NCBI RefSeq assembly: GCF_002101705.1
Contig: NZ_LQPC01000027.1
Location: 124,001 to 188,000, forward strand
DNA length: 64,000 nt
Direction of reading: 5' to 3'
DNA from: Mycolicibacterium iranicum
Lineage (GTDB): Bacteria; Actinomycetota; Actinomycetes; Mycobacteriales; Mycobacteriaceae
Under the pieces are notes generated by a model. It ran no database searches and had not been told where the DNA came from. It saw only the letters and a list, made by a program, of their open reading frames with translations. Positions 48,201 through 59,980 of this stretch are shown here, piece by piece (the stretch's first letter is position 1; every line of letters starts with the position of its first letter). Made by a program: the position numbers and the translations under genes.

Positions 48201-49771
48201 CGGAGCTTCACGGCAACCGGGGTTTCCGGCGTCACACCGGCGCCCAGCAGCGCAGATGCCACGCGGTCGGCCGCCTCGTCGAGTTCGCGGTAGGTGAGGG
48301 AACCGGAGCTGTCGCCGCTACTCCAGGTCAGTGCGATCGAACCGAGCCGGCTGCCCGCGATCTCGGTGAACCGAGTATGAATGCCTTTTGCGGCCAACGA
48401 CATTCTCGCTCGCGCGCTCGGCGCCGCCGATTCTGCGGACAGCAGGATGCCGACATCGCGCAGCGGCCTGTCCCAGCAACTGATCAGACGCTGTGCGACG
48501 TGCAGCACCCGCCTGCCCAGCTCGTCGGGCCGCAGCTGCCCCAGCGCACCGTCGATCACCTCGACGAAGACCGTCAGCTCGTCACCGGCAAGGTGTGCGG
48601 CGATCGTGACCGGGAAGTGCGACAGGCTCTCCAGCGCCGACGGCGTGAAGATCGCACCGCCGGCTTCGAATTCGGTCTGGCCGACGAGGCCGCCCGGCGG
48701 AAAGTTCTCGTACACCAGCAGGGTGTCGAACAGTTCGCCGACGCCGGCGAGCGCGCGCAGTTCCGAATGGCCGAGGTAGCTGTGGTCGCGCAGGATCGCG
48801 GCCTCCCGCTGCAGACTCAGGCACTGCTCGCGGACGGTCAGGACGGGGTCGAGCCGCACCCGCAGGGGCACCGTGTTGATGAACAGGCCCACCATCCGTT
48901 CCACACCGGCCAGTTCACCGGGCCGACCCGAGACGGTTACCCCGAACGTCACGTCCCGCCCATCGGTGAGCACCGAAAGCACGTTGGCCCATGCCATCTG
49001 GATCAGCGTGTTGACAGTGACGCCGCGCATCTTGGCGGACTCGGCCAGTGCACGGGTGGCGTTCGCGTCGAGCTTCACCTCGGTCAGCTGCGGGCGGCCG
49101 GTGGGCGTTGTCGCCGTCAGGGCAGGGGTCAGCAGTGTGGGGGCCTGCACGCCGGCGAGGTGGTTGCGCCACTTCTCGCGGCTCACCTCGTGGTCGACAC
49201 CGGCCAGCCAGCCGATGTAGTCGCGATAGGGCCGCGGCGGGTCGGGCAAGGCTGCGGTATCGCCGTGGGCGCGGTACAGGGTCAGCAGCTCGCCCATGAA
49301 CAACGGCAGCGACCAACCGTCGATCAGGATGTGATGGGCGGTGACGACAAAGCGCCACCGCTGCGGCGCCTCGATGAGCAGGAATCGGATGACGGGACCC
49401 CGGGAGAGGTCGAAAGGCGTTGTACGCTCGGCTGTCTCGATGTCGCGAAGCTCATCGTCGGAGCCGGCGGTGACATGACGCCACGGAAGCTCGACGTGCG
49501 CGGGCACCACTTGCACGGCTCGGCTCAGGTTGCCCTGTACGAAGCTGGCGCGCAGGTTGGCGTGCCGTACGAGCAGCAGCGCAGCGCACTCACGCAACAG
49601 GTCGACATCGATCGCGCCGACTGCGTCGGCCGCCATGGCGATGACGTACGGGTCGACCGAATCGCCGTCATCGGTCAGCGTCGCCATCGAGAACAGGCCC
49701 TGCTGCAGCGGGCTCAGTGCGAGGACGTCCTCGATGGCCGCCTTGTCGGTTCTGGGTTGCGCTCGGGTCAC
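45284..49771 (-). CDS. mbtF: Mycobactin NRPS MbtF (C-A-T-E)
   Basis: The 1495-residue synthetase has a condensation domain (about 15-450; HHILIDGWS). An adenylation domain follows (about 470-960; [15 protein letters not shown], later YRTGDLVRR), then a thiolation domain (about 970-1040; [12 protein letters not shown]). The last domain is of the epimerisation type (about 1055-1490), shown by [28 protein letters not shown] and [11 protein letters not shown]. In that HHxxxD motif Val replaces the usual Gly. MbtF adds the terminal lysine that becomes the caprolactam. The start is GTG 49771, 10 bp after mbtE. Confidence 0.96.
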   Translation of the reverse strand: MTRAQPRTDKAAIEDVLALSPLQQGLFSMATLTDDGDSVDPYVIAMAADAVGAIDVDLLRECAALLLVRHANLRASFVQGNLSRAVQVVPAHVELPWRHVTAGSDDELRDIETAERTTPFDLSRGPVIRFLLIEAPQRWRFVVTAHHILIDGWSLPLFMGELLTLYRAHGDTAALPDPPRPYRDYIGWLAGVDHEVSREKWRNHLAGVQAPTLLTPALTATTPTGRPQLTEVKLDANATRALAESAKMRGVTVNTLIQMAWANVLSVLTDGRDVTFGVTVSGRPGELAGVERMVGLFINTVPLRVRLDPVLTVREQCLSLQREAAILRDHSYLGHSELRALAGVGELFDTLLVYENFPPGGLVGQTEFEAGGAIFTPSALESLSHFPVTIAAHLAGDELTVFVEVIDGALGQLRPDELGRRVLHVAQRLISCWDRPLRDVGILLSAESAAPSARARMSLAAKGIHTRFTEIAGSRLGSIALTWSSGDSSGSLTYRELDEAADRVASALLGAGVTPETPVAVKLRRGPDYIVAMFGVLKAGGAIVPLDPNMPVERISDILDQSGARVLVDAAYLASLPAETASDHRAVDVLPEQAAYIVFTSGTTGRPKGVIGTHGAVLAYAEDHAAHVLRPASARIGRPLRVGHAWSFTFDAAWQPLAALLDGHCVHLVGDESQRDAEALVQAIGRFGIDLLDTTPSMFAQLYDVGLLTTVPLAVLALGGEAVSASTWRLIGDECARTGMSAFNCYGPTETTVEAVVAPIDGYPRPSIGEPTQTTRAYVLDAWLRPVPDGVTGELYLSGDQLTRGYLNRSGETAQRFVADPFVAGERMYRTGDLVRRSADGGLQFLGRADDQVKIRGFRVEPGEIAAVLCAHPDVTDAHVSVEQRDRLARLTAYVAGGAHPPGTAELRSLMAKRLPHYMVPQRIVVLTELPLTPHGKIDDAALATHVPDDSPSVAPETSTETALFDLLAEVLDGEQFGVTTDFLEMGLDSIVALTMVQAARRRGLEMRARLMLECNNIRELAAAIDAGDCFPAPVAVSAERFGEVAPAPIMAWMYECGSFRRFTQNVLISLPSDITERRLEQVLQALLDRHDMLRSTLDGHRLTTRPPGAVRVGDVLVTVDASADDAIPAEVAAALDRIDPGAGSMVQAVWFRQGPPVLMLCVHHLATDVVSWYIILSALAEIDREIAAGHTPDPMVEYTTYRQWTAMLHERSRSGEVAAQVDYWAQTLATPDPLLGSRFPDPQRDTWASLALTDVVTDPDTTLAILDRLDGAGIEMRDFLLTALSLTLASWRIERGQPAHHGALVALEGHGREDTLFDDVDTSATVGWFTSVYPVRLGAGEGAAHVDAVGRDPAAGRALMRAVADQVAAVPNRGLDYGLLRYTRSDVRLAQLPHPQVEFNYVGRHDLSGDGAAAEWSLITDGDLNAHMPAAAEPDLPLRYTFDVISVVAAGDGASDGPHLRTSWRWSPLLSTADEVDRLTDLWRQALIVLGEAL

Positions 49772-49781
49772 GGAGCAACCT

Positions 49782-52700
49782 TCATCGGACGGCGTCCCCG
49801 ATGCTGCTCCACGACGCGGTCAACGCGGCAAGCTCGTCTTCGGACAGACCCGAGGCCGACATCGGCGCGTGGTGGACGTCGGCACGTTGCTCGCCGGCTC
49901 CTGCACCGGAGTCCACCGCAGTTGCCAGGGCGGAGACCTCGGGATGCTCGAAGACCATCCGAGCGGTCAGCTCCAGCCCGATGTCACGGGCCCGCCCGGC
50001 CAACTGCACGGCGAGCACGCTGTCGCCGCCCAATCCGAAGAAATCGTCGTGCCGCCCCACGTCCTGGGCCCCGAGCAGATCGGTGAGCAATACCGCCAGC
50101 GCCCGCTCGGTGTCCGTGCGCGGCGGCTCGAACTCGACCGGCTGCGGCGCCGCCTCGACGACGACGGAATGGCCCGCGACGATCTCCAATCGCCCGTCGT
50201 CGCACCACCTGGCGCGGTCACCGGTGCGGTAGAGCTCGATCCCTGCGAACGGGCCGCCCCCGAGGCAGAGATCGCCGAACACACCCACCGGCACCGGCAG
50301 GTGCTCGCTGTCGAGCACCTGCACGTGGGCACCTTTGCTCCAGTCCTCGGTGATCCGCTGCTTCTCGCCCGGCGAGGCGATGTCGACGTCGCGTAGTGTG
50401 CGGTCGGGATTCTCGGCGAACTCCGAGACCACGCGGCCGAGCCAGCCGGCCAGACGCTCGATCGTCTGGCGGGTGTAGAGCTCCGGCCGGTAGATGAGGT
50501 AGCCGCGGTAACCGGTCTCGCTGGCGAGAAAATTCAGCGAGAGGTCGGCCTGGGCGATGTCGAATGTCGGCTCCAGCGCGGTGAACCGGGTGTCGGCATC
50601 GATCATTTGGGACTGCGGCAGCTGCTCGCGAACGTGGACGACGACCTGGAACAGCGGATTGCGCGCCAGGGTGCGCGGCGGATTGACGGCTTCCACGATC
50701 TGCTCGAAGGGCACGTCCTGGTTCGAGTAGGCCGACAGCGCCATGTCGCGGGCACGGCTGAGCACGTCCCGCAGAGTCGGGTTGCCGCTCAGGTCGTTTC
50801 GCAGCACGACGAAGTTGACGAAGAAGCCGACGAGCTGCCCGAGTTCTGGTTCGGAGCGGCCCGCCACCGGCGTGCCCAGCGGGATGTCCGGTCCGCCCCC
50901 GGCCTTGTGGAGCACCACGGCGACTGCGGCCTGCAGCAGCATGAACTCGGTGACGCCCAGCTCGCGACACAGAGCTGCCAGCTTGCCGCGGGTCGTGTCG
51001 TCGATGCTGAACTCGACGGCATCACCCTTGCCGCTGGGCAGCCGTGGCCGAGAGAAGTCAAGCGGCAGTCCGGCTTCCACCGGGACGCCGTCGAGCTGGT
51101 CAACCCAGTACTCGCGCTGAGGTCCGGCGATCCCCGCTTCGTCGCTGAGCAGCTGGGCCTGCCACGCGCCGTAGTCGGTGTACTGCACAGGAAGTGGTCC
51201 CCATCCGGGCCGCTCCCCTCGCTTCCTGGATCGGTATGCCGTCACCAGGTCGGTGAACAGCACACCTCCCGACCAGTGATCACCCGCGATGTGATGGATG
51301 ACCACCGAGAGCACATGCTCGTCACCTACTCCGAAAACCGCGGCGCGGATCGGCCAGTCCTCTTCGAGATCGAAGGTGTGCTTGCGCTCGCGGTCCAGTT
51401 CGGCCTGTAACCATTGCTCGCCGACGCCGCGGGCGCGTCGCACCGCGACATCGGCCGCGGGATGGACGATTTGGTAGGGCACGCCGTCGATCTCCCGGTA
51501 GGTGGTCCGAAGGATGGCGTGGCGATCGACGACATCGCGGATCGCCGCGACGAAGGCGTCGACATCGCACGGCCCCGACAGACGCGCGGCGAACGGAATG
51601 TTGTTGATCGGGCTGCGACCCTCGATGCGGTAACCGAACCACGACCGAAGCTGCGACGACGACAGCGGCGCGGGACCGTCGAGCGGGGTGGCCACCAGCG
51701 GGGGCCTCGTGTTGACGCTGTCGCCGACGGCGATCGTGTCGAGGTGCGCGGCGAGCCGGGCGACGGTGGCGTTCTCGAAGATGTCGCGAACTCCGAGCTC
51801 CACGCCGAACCGCGCGCGCAATTCGGCAACCAATTTGGTCGCCAGCAGCGAATGGCCCCCGAGGTCGAAGAACGAGTCGTCCGCACCGACTCGATCGGCG
51901 CTCAGCAGATCGGCGAACATTGCCGCCAACTGCTCCTCGGTGCCGGCGGCAGGCTCCCGGAACTCGTTGACGGCCTGAAGTTCCGGCTCAGGAAGCGCGG
52001 CGTGGTCGATCTTGCCGTGGGCGGTGATCGGGATGGCGTCGACGACGACGTACGCGGCAGGGGTCATATACTCCGGCAGCGCCGCGGCGACACGAGCCCT
52101 GATCCGAGCGACGTCGACGACCGCCGCGTCGGCCGGTGTGAGGTAGGCGACCAGGCTCTTGCCCAGCGTCGGCAGATCACCGACCACGACGACGGCCTGT
52201 CCGACACTCGGGTCGACGGTGATTGCGGCAGCCACCTCGCCGAGCTCGATCCGGAAACCACGGATCTTGACCTGTTCGTCGGCACGCCCGACGAACTCGA
52301 CGTCACCGTCGGCGTTGCGGCGCGCGAGGTCACCCGAGCGGTACATGCGGGCACCGGGGGTGAACGGGTCGGCGACGAAACGCTCGGCGGTCAGGCCGGG
52401 CCTGCGGTGATAGCCGTTCGCGACATGGGTTCCGCCGATGTAGATCTCCCCGATCGAGCCGACCGGCACCGGCTGCAGAGCGTCATCGAGGAGGTGGATC
52501 TGCGTGTTGATCTTGGGCCTGCCGATGGGCACGATTCGGGTGCCCTGGCGCCCCTCGACCTTGAATCGGGTTGCGTTGATGACGGTCTCGGTGGGCCCGT
52601 AGAAGTTGTGCAGCAGCGCGTCGAAGGTGGCGTGGAACTTGTCGGCCACCTCGCCCGGCAAGGCTTCGCCACCGATGGGCACCCGCTGCAGCGTCCGCCA

Positions 52701-54896
52701 CTGGTTGACACCGGGCAGCGACAGGAACAGGCCGAGCAGTGACGGCACGAAATGCATTGCCGTGATGCCTTCGTCGCGCAACACGTCGGTGAGGTAGCCG
52801 ATGTCGTTGAGACCGCCCGGTCGGTGGATCACCAGGCGGGCCCCGCATGCCAGCGTGCCGAACACCTCAGCGATCGACACGTCGAAGCTGGGCGAGGCGA
52901 CCTGCAGCAGACGGTCGCTCGCGTCGACCTGGTAATCGTCCTTGAACCAGACGAAGTATTCCGCCACTGGCCGATGCGGCACCGGTACGCCCTTCGGCAG
53001 GCCGGTCGAGCCGGAGGTGTAGATCAGGTAGGCGGTGTTGTCGGGCCCCACCGGCCGCACGCGATCGCTGTCGGTGGGGTTGTCGTTGCGGTAGCCGTCG
53101 GTGTCGGTCAGTGGTTCGCGCACAATAATTTTCGCGTCGCAGTCACCGAGGATGAAGTCGAGACGGTCTTGCGGATAGGTGGGGTCGACCGGAAGGTAGA
53201 CCGCACCGGCTTTCAGCACACCGAGCGCGGTCACGACAAGTTCGGGCGATTTGTCGAGGAGCACCGCCACGCGGTCCTCCGCACCGATGCCCTCGCCGAT
53301 CAACCAGTGCGCCACGCGGTTGGCAGCCTGGTTGATCTCCCGGTAGGTGTACTGCCGGCCCTCGTACACCACGGCCGTGCCGTCTGGGGTGCGTTCGACC
53401 TGGGCATGCACCAGATCGCTGATCGTCGTCGCGGGCGTCCGGAAGTCGGGGCCGTGCGACACCTCGCGCAGCCATGCGCTGCCCTCGGGACTCATCAGCT
53501 GCAACTTGCTCAGCGGTACATCGGGATGGTCGAGTGCGCTGTTCAACAACACGGTGTAGTGATCGATGAGCTGCTGGGCCAGGCCCGGTTCGATGATCTC
53601 CACGAGGTACTCGAGTTCGACGTCGATGCCCGAGGCGTCGAACTCGACCATCACGCCCAGCGGTAGATGCGTCAGATGGGAACGCAGCTCTGCCCTTTCG
53701 CAGTTCACCCCTGGCGGGGTGAAGCCGAACCGATCCGGTCCACGGAACCCGAAGCTGACGCGGGTCATCCGTTCCGCACCGTGCCGGCGGTCCGGGTTGA
53801 GTTCACGGACCATCCGGTCGAGTCCGACCCGCTGATGGGCGAAGGCGCCGAGCGCGGTGTCTCTGGTTTGCTCGAGCATGTCGCGGAACGTCATCCCCGA
53901 CTTCGGCCGCAGCCGCATCGCAACCGTGTTGCCGAAGTAGCCGATGACGTCCTCGTCGTCGCCGGTGCGGTTGAGCACCGGTGTCGCCACCAGGAAGTCG
54001 TCGACATGGCTGTAGCGGTGTACGAGAACACCGAAGACCGCGAGCATCACCGCATACGGTGTCGCCCCGGCGCCGTCGGCAGCCGCCGTCAACCGCTCGG
54101 CGACTTCGGGACCCAGATGCACGGCGGTGCGTTGCGAGCGCCAGCTCGTCGGGATCGCCGAGCCGTTGGCCCCGGGAAGCTCGAGCGGCTCCGGCGGATC
54201 CGCCATCACGCTGCGCCAGTAGGCGACGTCCTCCTCATCCGACGGTGACGGGGCGGCGGATGGGCGGGGTGCGGGCGTGAGCGTTTCACCGATGTAGGCG
54301 CGGGTGAGGTCGGTGAAAAACACTGCCCAGGAGCCGTCGTCCCACGCGATATGGTGTGCGACCAGCAGCATGACGAGCTCGTCGGCTGCGGTCCGGACCA
54401 CGGTGATGCGCAACGGGGATTCCGCGCCGAGGTCGAACGGTTTGGCGAACTCGCGCTGCGCCAGGACCTGCAGCCGGAGCTCACGGGAACGCTCGGACAG
54501 CTCGGAGAGGTCGTGATCAGCCCATCCCGGCGCCAGATCGGGATGCACCCTCGGAATCGGAAAGCCGGACTCGGCGTCGTCGACGCTGTAGGTGGTGCGC
54601 AGAATGCTGTGTCGCCGTGCGACCGCGTTCACCGCATCGCGGAGTCGTGTGACATCGACATCGCCGGTGATCCGGTACGACAGGCTGACGTTGAGAAGCG
54701 CGCCACTGGGATCGGCAGCGTGGACGAACCACATCCGCAGCTGCCCCTCGGTCAGCGCGACAGGGGCGTCGGCTGCCTCGACTGCAGTGTCGCCCGAGGC
54801 GGCGCTGAGTCCGCGTTCACGCAGTCTGCGACGCAGAAGTTCAAGCCGCTGCTCGTGTAGCCGAGCGCCCATGTCGATGTCAGTCACTCGAAGCAT
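49782..54896 (-). CDS. mbtE: Mycobactin NRPS MbtE (C-A-T-C-[A stub]-T)
   Basis: The 1704-residue synthetase has C1 (about 40-470; [11 protein letters not shown]), a full A domain (about 490-970; [14 protein letters not shown]), T1 (about 985-1055; [14 protein letters not shown]) and C2 (about 1090-1520; [12 protein letters not shown]). A 66-residue fragment of a second A domain follows (about 1524-1589; [14 protein letters not shown] and [19 protein letters not shown]), and then T2 (about 1595-1665; [15 protein letters not shown]). It loads the internal, later hydroxylated and acylated, lysine. The ATG at 54896 overlaps mbtD by 17 bp; GTG 54887 is an alternative start. Confidence 0.95.
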   Translation of the reverse strand: MLRVTDIDMGARLHEQRLELLRRRLRERGLSAASGDTAVEAADAPVALTEGQLRMWFVHAADPSGALLNVSLSYRITGDVDVTRLRDAVNAVARRHSILRTTYSVDDAESGFPIPRVHPDLAPGWADHDLSELSERSRELRLQVLAQREFAKPFDLGAESPLRITVVRTAADELVMLLVAHHIAWDDGSWAVFFTDLTRAYIGETLTPAPRPSAAPSPSDEEDVAYWRSVMADPPEPLELPGANGSAIPTSWRSQRTAVHLGPEVAERLTAAADGAGATPYAVMLAVFGVLVHRYSHVDDFLVATPVLNRTGDDEDVIGYFGNTVAMRLRPKSGMTFRDMLEQTRDTALGAFAHQRVGLDRMVRELNPDRRHGAERMTRVSFGFRGPDRFGFTPPGVNCERAELRSHLTHLPLGVMVEFDASGIDVELEYLVEIIEPGLAQQLIDHYTVLLNSALDHPDVPLSKLQLMSPEGSAWLREVSHGPDFRTPATTISDLVHAQVERTPDGTAVVYEGRQYTYREINQAANRVAHWLIGEGIGAEDRVAVLLDKSPELVVTALGVLKAGAVYLPVDPTYPQDRLDFILGDCDAKIIVREPLTDTDGYRNDNPTDSDRVRPVGPDNTAYLIYTSGSTGLPKGVPVPHRPVAEYFVWFKDDYQVDASDRLLQVASPSFDVSIAEVFGTLACGARLVIHRPGGLNDIGYLTDVLRDEGITAMHFVPSLLGLFLSLPGVNQWRTLQRVPIGGEALPGEVADKFHATFDALLHNFYGPTETVINATRFKVEGRQGTRIVPIGRPKINTQIHLLDDALQPVPVGSIGEIYIGGTHVANGYHRRPGLTAERFVADPFTPGARMYRSGDLARRNADGDVEFVGRADEQVKIRGFRIELGEVAAAITVDPSVGQAVVVVGDLPTLGKSLVAYLTPADAAVVDVARIRARVAAALPEYMTPAAYVVVDAIPITAHGKIDHAALPEPELQAVNEFREPAAGTEEQLAAMFADLLSADRVGADDSFFDLGGHSLLATKLVAELRARFGVELGVRDIFENATVARLAAHLDTIAVGDSVNTRPPLVATPLDGPAPLSSSQLRSWFGYRIEGRSPINNIPFAARLSGPCDVDAFVAAIRDVVDRHAILRTTYREIDGVPYQIVHPAADVAVRRARGVGEQWLQAELDRERKHTFDLEEDWPIRAAVFGVGDEHVLSVVIHHIAGDHWSGGVLFTDLVTAYRSRKRGERPGWGPLPVQYTDYGAWQAQLLSDEAGIAGPQREYWVDQLDGVPVEAGLPLDFSRPRLPSGKGDAVEFSIDDTTRGKLAALCRELGVTEFMLLQAAVAVVLHKAGGGPDIPLGTPVAGRSEPELGQLVGFFVNFVVLRNDLSGNPTLRDVLSRARDMALSAYSNQDVPFEQIVEAVNPPRTLARNPLFQVVVHVREQLPQSQMIDADTRFTALEPTFDIAQADLSLNFLASETGYRGYLIYRPELYTRQTIERLAGWLGRVVSEFAENPDRTLRDVDIASPGEKQRITEDWSKGAHVQVLDSEHLPVPVGVFGDLCLGGGPFAGIELYRTGDRARWCDDGRLEIVAGHSVVVEAAPQPVEFEPPRTDTERALAVLLTDLLGAQDVGRHDDFFGLGGDSVLAVQLAGRARDIGLELTARMVFEHPEVSALATAVDSGAGAGEQRADVHHAPMSASGLSEDELAALTASWSSIGDAVR

Positions 54897-57801
54897 CCAC
54901 TTTCTCTGATAGATCGGCGATCAGGTCTGTGCCGGTGATTCCGCCGAGCAGCGACGCGAGCGGGACGGTCCGTCCGGTTAACCGCTTGAGCCGCTTGCGC
55001 AGATCCAACGCCAGCAGGGAGTCCACGCCGAGGTCGAACAGTGACGAATCCAGATCCAGAGCGGTGGCGTCGACGTCGAGGACGGCGGCAAGCTGGCTGC
55101 GCACGGCAGCGGGTGCGTCCATCGGCGGTTCGGAGCCGCTGGGCGGGGAATCGACGGTGGTGGCGTTTTCGTCGCCGCCGAAAAACAAGCGGATCCTGTC
55201 CGGGTCCGCCGACAGCACAAGCGGATCGACCGGATAATCATGCAGGCTGGTCTCGACCGCGGCCTCGGGGTTCATCTGGCGGAGGCCGGCACGTTCGACC
55301 CTTGCGATCTCGAACGCATCGACGATCCCGCTGCCCTCCCAGAGGCCAAAACGCACGGCGGTGCAATTCCTGCCCGCTGCGCGCAGCCGGGCCGCCATCA
55401 CGTCGAGCATGCGGTTGGCCGCAGCGTACGCGGCCACCCCTTTGCCACCCCAGACACCAGTCACCGACGAGCACAACAGGATTCGCGCGTCGTGGCGTAT
55501 CGGCCAGGTGCCGGTCAGCACCTCGAGCCCTGCGATCTTGCCTGCGGCCATCTCGGTCACGTCGGCGCCGACGACATCCGCACGGTTGGCGAAACGGGCT
55601 GTTCCGGCCGCGTGCACGACCAGCGTGGCCTCACCTTCGGCATGCCGGGAAGCCGCTGTCGCAAGCTGGGCGGGATCGCTGATGTCACACGCGGGCGCAA
55701 CGATCTCGGCTGCAAGGCCGCCAAGACTGGCCGGGTCGGCACCGCCGCGGCTGAGCAGCACGATCCGTTTCGCTCCGTGCGCAGCCAGGTAGCGGGCGTA
55801 ACTCAATCCGATGGCTCCGGACCCTCCGGTGATGACGACATTGTCGAGGACACCGGAACCCAGCGGCCACGGTGGCGCCGCCGGTGCGTCGCCCCCGAGA
55901 GCGCGAGCATAGAGTTCGCCACCGCCGCGCAGCGCCAATTCTCCTGCCTCGCAGAGCATCACATCGATTGCTGCGTCGAGGGTGGCAGCCGGCATGCCCG
56001 CTGGCAGATCCAGATGGTGGAAACTCTGGTCGGGATGCTCGAACCCGATGCTGCGGTGCATCGCGGTCAGCGCGGCCTGCGCGAGGTCGGCCACGGGATC
56101 GTTCGCGAGGACCTGCTCTGCGCCCGCAGTCAGCAACCACACGTCGCGGCAGCGAGGGCCCAGCGAACCCGCGTAGTCCAGCATCCCGTCGTCGATGCCC
56201 CGCGCCAACGCCCCGATCGCCGCCACGGCACTGGAATGTTCGGATGTAGGGGCGACGGCGATGACGATCTCGGCGTCGGCCGCGGCGGTCAGGGTCGCGC
56301 CCGGGTGCCGCGTCACCGCGTCGCGAAGTTCAGCGACCAGCGTTGCTGCTGTGGACATCTCGACGACAGCGACGGTCCTGGCAGGGATTTGCGATATCCG
56401 GCTGCGCGGCCGCCAGGTTTCGGCGGTGACGGTGATGCCCGCGATGGGCGGCAGTGGTTCGGCTACGGCCCACAGGTGCTCGGCCCGCATCGGGGCCCCG
56501 GGGAACCCGCGCAGCGATGCTGCGTCACCGGCGAGCAGGTCGGCCCACCGGTAGGTCGGATCGGCCGCCGCGGCGGCGGCGATGTTCTCCGCGAGCGTGT
56601 CGGTGACCGGCCGATCACGATGCCCCGATCCGAGCAGGACGGCAGCATCTGCGACTCCGGCGCGCTCGAGACCGTCCTCTATCGCGACGAGCAGGGACGG
56701 ATGAGCCGACATCTCGACATAGGTGTCGGCATGTGCCCGGATCGCGCACTGCACAGCACGGTCGAACCGGATCATGTTGCGCAGGTTCGCATACCAGTAG
56801 GTGTCGAATGGGGTGCCGGGGTCGACGACCGCTCCGGTGGCGGACCCGATGAACTGTACGGGCGAGTCCGCGAACACCGAGGCGGGCAGCGCGGCGATGA
56901 AGCTTTCGCGCTGGGCTTCCATCGCTGTCGTGTGCGCGGGGAAGCTCATCGCGAGCTGCCGCGCGAACTGGCCGCGGGCACGAACACCTGCCACGAGTGT
57001 CTCGATCGCTGTCCGCTCCCCCGACACCGCGACCGTCGCCGCGGCGTTGACACCTGACAGCTCCAGCCATCCGTTGGTGGCCGCAATGATCTCCTCGGCC
57101 TGGATCTGGTCGAGGCCCAGCACCGCGACGCCGTGGTCTCCGGGAATGCTCTCGATCGCATGGGAACGCGCCGCGAGGACGGCGACCGCCTCGTCGAGGG
57201 TGATGGTCTCCGCGACGTAGGCGGCTGCGATCTCTCCGAGGCTGTGACCGATGGTCACATCCGGCAGCACCCCGAAAGCGCGCCACACCGCGGCCAACGC
57301 GACGGAGTGCACGAATTGTGAACTCTGAAGTTCGAACTGGGATGCAGGCAGTGGATCGGCGGCTGTGGTCAGGAAGCGCAGAGGCGAAGGTAATCCGGCC
57401 GCGCAGAAGGTCGCGTCGAGCCGGTCCGCCTCGGCACGGTATGCCGGCAGCCGCTCGTAGGACTCGGCACCCATCGCGGGCCACTGGCTTCCCTGGCCGG
57501 CGAACACAAACGCGGTTCGGCCGGAGCTGCGGCGCGAGGACCGGGCGACAAGGCGATGTTCCCGGCCGTCCGCGACCGCCCTCAGAGCGTCGGCGAGCTC
57601 GCGATCGTCACGTGCCCGCACGACCGCGCGATGTCGGCGGATCCGCCGGGTGGCCACCATGTGGGTGGCGATGCGGTCCAGCTCGCAGTTCGTCCGCTGG
57701 CGGAATTGCAGTATCGCCAGAGCATCTTCGGCGACGAGGTCGTCCGCGTGGGCGCTCAGCGGGATCGCGACGCGCCCGTCGGGCAGGGCAGCAGGCGACA
57801 T
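54880..57801 (-). CDS. mbtD: Mycobactin polyketide synthase MbtD (AT-KR-ACP)
   Basis: The 973-residue protein has an acyltransferase domain (about 95-400; [20 protein letters not shown] and [14 protein letters not shown] with the active Ser), a ketoreductase domain (about 655-830; [27 protein letters not shown]) and an ACP near the C terminus ([18 protein letters not shown]). It lacks a ketosynthase, which is supplied by MbtC. Together they build the beta-hydroxybutyrate linker. Its ATG overlaps the mbtC stop by one base (TGATG). Confidence 0.95.
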   Translation of the reverse strand: MSPAALPDGRVAIPLSAHADDLVAEDALAILQFRQRTNCELDRIATHMVATRRIRRHRAVVRARDDRELADALRAVADGREHRLVARSSRRSSGRTAFVFAGQGSQWPAMGAESYERLPAYRAEADRLDATFCAAGLPSPLRFLTTAADPLPASQFELQSSQFVHSVALAAVWRAFGVLPDVTIGHSLGEIAAAYVAETITLDEAVAVLAARSHAIESIPGDHGVAVLGLDQIQAEEIIAATNGWLELSGVNAAATVAVSGERTAIETLVAGVRARGQFARQLAMSFPAHTTAMEAQRESFIAALPASVFADSPVQFIGSATGAVVDPGTPFDTYWYANLRNMIRFDRAVQCAIRAHADTYVEMSAHPSLLVAIEDGLERAGVADAAVLLGSGHRDRPVTDTLAENIAAAAAADPTYRWADLLAGDAASLRGFPGAPMRAEHLWAVAEPLPPIAGITVTAETWRPRSRISQIPARTVAVVEMSTAATLVAELRDAVTRHPGATLTAAADAEIVIAVAPTSEHSSAVAAIGALARGIDDGMLDYAGSLGPRCRDVWLLTAGAEQVLANDPVADLAQAALTAMHRSIGFEHPDQSFHHLDLPAGMPAATLDAAIDVMLCEAGELALRGGGELYARALGGDAPAAPPWPLGSGVLDNVVITGGSGAIGLSYARYLAAHGAKRIVLLSRGGADPASLGGLAAEIVAPACDISDPAQLATAASRHAEGEATLVVHAAGTARFANRADVVGADVTEMAAGKIAGLEVLTGTWPIRHDARILLCSSVTGVWGGKGVAAYAAANRMLDVMAARLRAAGRNCTAVRFGLWEGSGIVDAFEIARVERAGLRQMNPEAAVETSLHDYPVDPLVLSADPDRIRLFFGGDENATTVDSPPSGSEPPMDAPAAVRSQLAAVLDVDATALDLDSSLFDLGVDSLLALDLRKRLKRLTGRTVPLASLLGGITGTDLIADLSEKVDASSD

Positions 57802-59240
57802 CAGGCCGCCGCACTTTCCCCGGCTACCTGCGGTACCGCGACGACGACATGGGTGTTGGTTCCGCTCATCCCGAAAGCCGACACCGCGCCCAGCCGCACA
57901 CCCCCCACTGCCGGCCAGGGTGTCAGTTTGCTCGCCAGTCGGAGTCCGGTTTCCTGCCAGTCGATTTCGTGACTGCGCTCGTGGACGTGCAACGTGGCGG
58001 GTACGGCCGCATGCTCGGCTGCGAGGAGAACCTTGGCCAAGCCGAGCGCACCTGCTGCGGCCTGCGCGTGCCCGACGTTGGATTTGACGGATCCGAGCAG
58101 CGGCCCGCTACCCGGTGCGCCGGAACCGTACGTGGCTGCCAGAGAGCCCAGTTCGGTGCGATCGCCGAGGCGGGTCCCGGTGCCGTGGCCCTCGACCATG
58201 CCGACATCATCGACGTTGACACCCGCCGTGGCGATTGCCCGCGCGAACAGCCGAGTTTGCGCTTCGCCGCTGGGTGCGGTGAGGCCGACCGATCTGCCGT
58301 CAGAGTTCACACAGCTGGCCAGGATCTCGCCGAGGATTGCCCGTCGGTCCCGTAGCGCGGCGGACTTGCGTTGCAGCACGAACATTCCCGCGCCCTCGGC
58401 CCACACCGTGCCGCTGGCGTGGGCGCTGTAGGGGCGGCAGCGCCCGTCGTCGGACAGGGCGTGCTGCTTGGAGAACTCGACGAAGTATCCGGGCGAGCCC
58501 ATCACACACACGCCACCGGCCAGGGCGAGATCGCAGTCTCCCGCCACGAGTGCCTGGACGGCGACGTGAAGAGCCGACAACGCCGACGAACAGGAGGTGT
58601 CGATGGTCATCGCCGGGCCGGCCAGGCCCAGCGTGTAGGCGATACGGCCGGAGATGACACCGAGGGACGTGCCCGTGATCAGATGCCCGCTGTGATGCGA
58701 GAACTGGTCCATCTCAGGTCCGTACCGCATATCGGAGGCCCCGACGTAGCAACCGGTGTCGTGGCCGGCCAGATCGTCGGGGTTGATGCCCGCGCTCTCC
58801 AGCGCCCGCCAGCTCACCCGCAGTGCCACCCGCTGCTGGGGATCCATCGCGATGGCCTCGCGGCGGGAGATGCCGAAGAAATCGGGGTCGAATGTGCCTG
58901 CGCCGGAGAGGAATCCGCCCAGGTTGTGGATGCGCTTGAAACCTTCGCGGCGTGATCCGTCGAGGATGGTCCGCAACGACCAGCCGCGATCGTCGGGAAA
59001 CGGCGTGAGGGCTTCGCGTTGTTCGCAGAGCAGGGTCCAGTAGTCGTGGGTGTTCTCCACCCCACCGGGCGCCTCGATCGCCATGCCGACGATGACGACG
59101 GGGTCATCGGGGCGAGCGGAGCGCAACGGAGCGACGGGGGAAGCCTCACCGGGGCGAGCGGAGCGCAGCGGAGCGACGGGGGAAGCCTCGTCGGGGCGAG
59201 CGGAGCGCAGCGGAGCGACGGGGGAAGGCTCACTGCTCAT
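57801..59240 (-). CDS. mbtC: Mycobactin ketosynthase MbtC
   Basis: The 479-residue ketosynthase has the active-site line TIDTSCSSALSALHVAVQAL (Cys about residue 214) and the two catalytic histidines in VEGHGTGTRLGD and KSNVGHAQAAAG. It condenses malonyl with an acyl unit on MbtD. ATG 59240 overlaps the mbtT stop (ATGA). The first 43 residues before the domain start (PVVIVGMAIEAPGG) are three 14-residue repeats of low complexity, not part of any ketosynthase fold. Confidence 0.95.
   Translation of the reverse strand: MSSEPSPVAPLRSARPDEASPVAPLRSARPGEASPVAPLRSARPDDPVVIVGMAIEAPGGVENTHDYWTLLCEQREALTPFPDDRGWSLRTILDGSRREGFKRIHNLGGFLSGAGTFDPDFFGISRREAIAMDPQQRVALRVSWRALESAGINPDDLAGHDTGCYVGASDMRYGPEMDQFSHHSGHLITGTSLGVISGRIAYTLGLAGPAMTIDTSCSSALSALHVAVQALVAGDCDLALAGGVCVMGSPGYFVEFSKQHALSDDGRCRPYSAHASGTVWAEGAGMFVLQRKSAALRDRRAILGEILASCVNSDGRSVGLTAPSGEAQTRLFARAIATAGVNVDDVGMVEGHGTGTRLGDRTELGSLAATYGSGAPGSGPLLGSVKSNVGHAQAAAGALGLAKVLLAAEHAAVPATLHVHERSHEIDWQETGLRLASKLTPWPAVGGVRLGAVSAFGMSGTNTHVVVAVPQVAGESAAA
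59108..59233 (-). repeat. Three tandem 42-bp repeats at the 5' end of mbtC
   Basis: Units start at 59108, 59150 and 59192 on the plus strand (CGGGGCGAGCGGAGCGCA style) and differ at only a few bases. On the coding strand each gives SPVAPLRSARP plus three variable residues (DEA, GEA, DDP). The period is a multiple of three, so copy number can change without breaking mbtC. Confidence 0.9.
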
Positions 59241-59980
59241 GTGCAACTCACCAGTTCGGCGACGTCGTCGAGGTGGTCGTCGATGTAGAAGTGGCCACCG
59301 TCGAACTGGGTGAAGGTGAACGCGCCGTCCGTGTGGAACTGCCACTGGCGCAACAGTTCCTGATCGACACGATGGTCACCGACGCCGCCGACGGCATGGA
59401 TGTCGGCACCGATGCGAACATCGCGTTCGCAGGTGTACCGGTTGAAGGCGCGGTAGTCGGCGCGCACCGCGGGCAGCAGCAGCTCGAGAAAGTCCTCGTC
59501 GTCGAGCAGGCGCGCATCGGTGCCGCCCATGTCGACGATGTCAGCAAGGACTTCGCGGTCGGTCGTCGGCGCGGGCCGGGAGCCCGCTACGGTCGACGGC
59601 GCCTGGCTGGCCGATGCCCACAACTCGCGGACGACGATTCCCCGCTGGGCGGCCTGTCGCGCGAACTCGAAACCGACGAGTGCACCCATGCAGTGCCCGA
59701 ACAACCGCAGCGGCCCCAGTGGAGCCCAGTCCACGGCTGCCAGCATCCCGGCCGCCAATTCGGCCACCGAATCCGCAGCGGGGTCCTTGAGCCGTTCGCC
59801 ACGCTGCGGATACTGAACAACAAAGGTGTCGACGCCCTTGGCGGCCAACGCGGTGGCGAAGTTACGGTAGGCGGCCGCAGCACCGCCAGCATGAGGAAAG
59901 ACGATGGTCGGCGATGCGCCCTCACCCGGGAATCGCTTGATCCAGGGGGGAATGCCGAGTCGGCTCGACCCGCCGTTCAT
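59237..59980 (-). CDS. mbtT: Mycobactin type II thioesterase MbtT, Cys in the nucleophile motif
   Basis: The 247-residue alpha/beta hydrolase has the type II thioesterase pattern: IVFPHAGGAAAAYRNFATAL, VVQYPQRGERLKDP, nucleophile elbow LFGHCMGALVGFEFA and the C-terminal His in FDGGHFYI. The elbow reads GHCMG where GHSMG is usual, so Cys replaces the catalytic Ser. Type II thioesterases clear mis-primed carriers or release product. In M. tuberculosis the equivalent domain is fused to MbtB. Here it is separate, with ATG 59980 overlapping the mbtB stop and its own stop overlapping mbtC. Confidence 0.92.
   Translation of the reverse strand: MNGGSSRLGIPPWIKRFPGEGASPTIVFPHAGGAAAAYRNFATALAAKGVDTFVVQYPQRGERLKDPAADSVAELAAGMLAAVDWAPLGPLRLFGHCMGALVGFEFARQAAQRGIVVRELWASASQAPSTVAGSRPAPTTDREVLADIVDMGGTDARLLDDEDFLELLLPAVRADYRAFNRYTCERDVRIGADIHAVGGVGDHRVDQELLRQWQFHTDGAFTFTQFDGGHFYIDDHLDDVAELVSCT

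Noticed and set aside
46142..50086. Two long plus-strand open frames (581 and 731 codons) opposite mbtF/mbtE
   Set aside because: Arg/Gly/His-rich translations without motifs, fully inside NRPS genes on the other strand.
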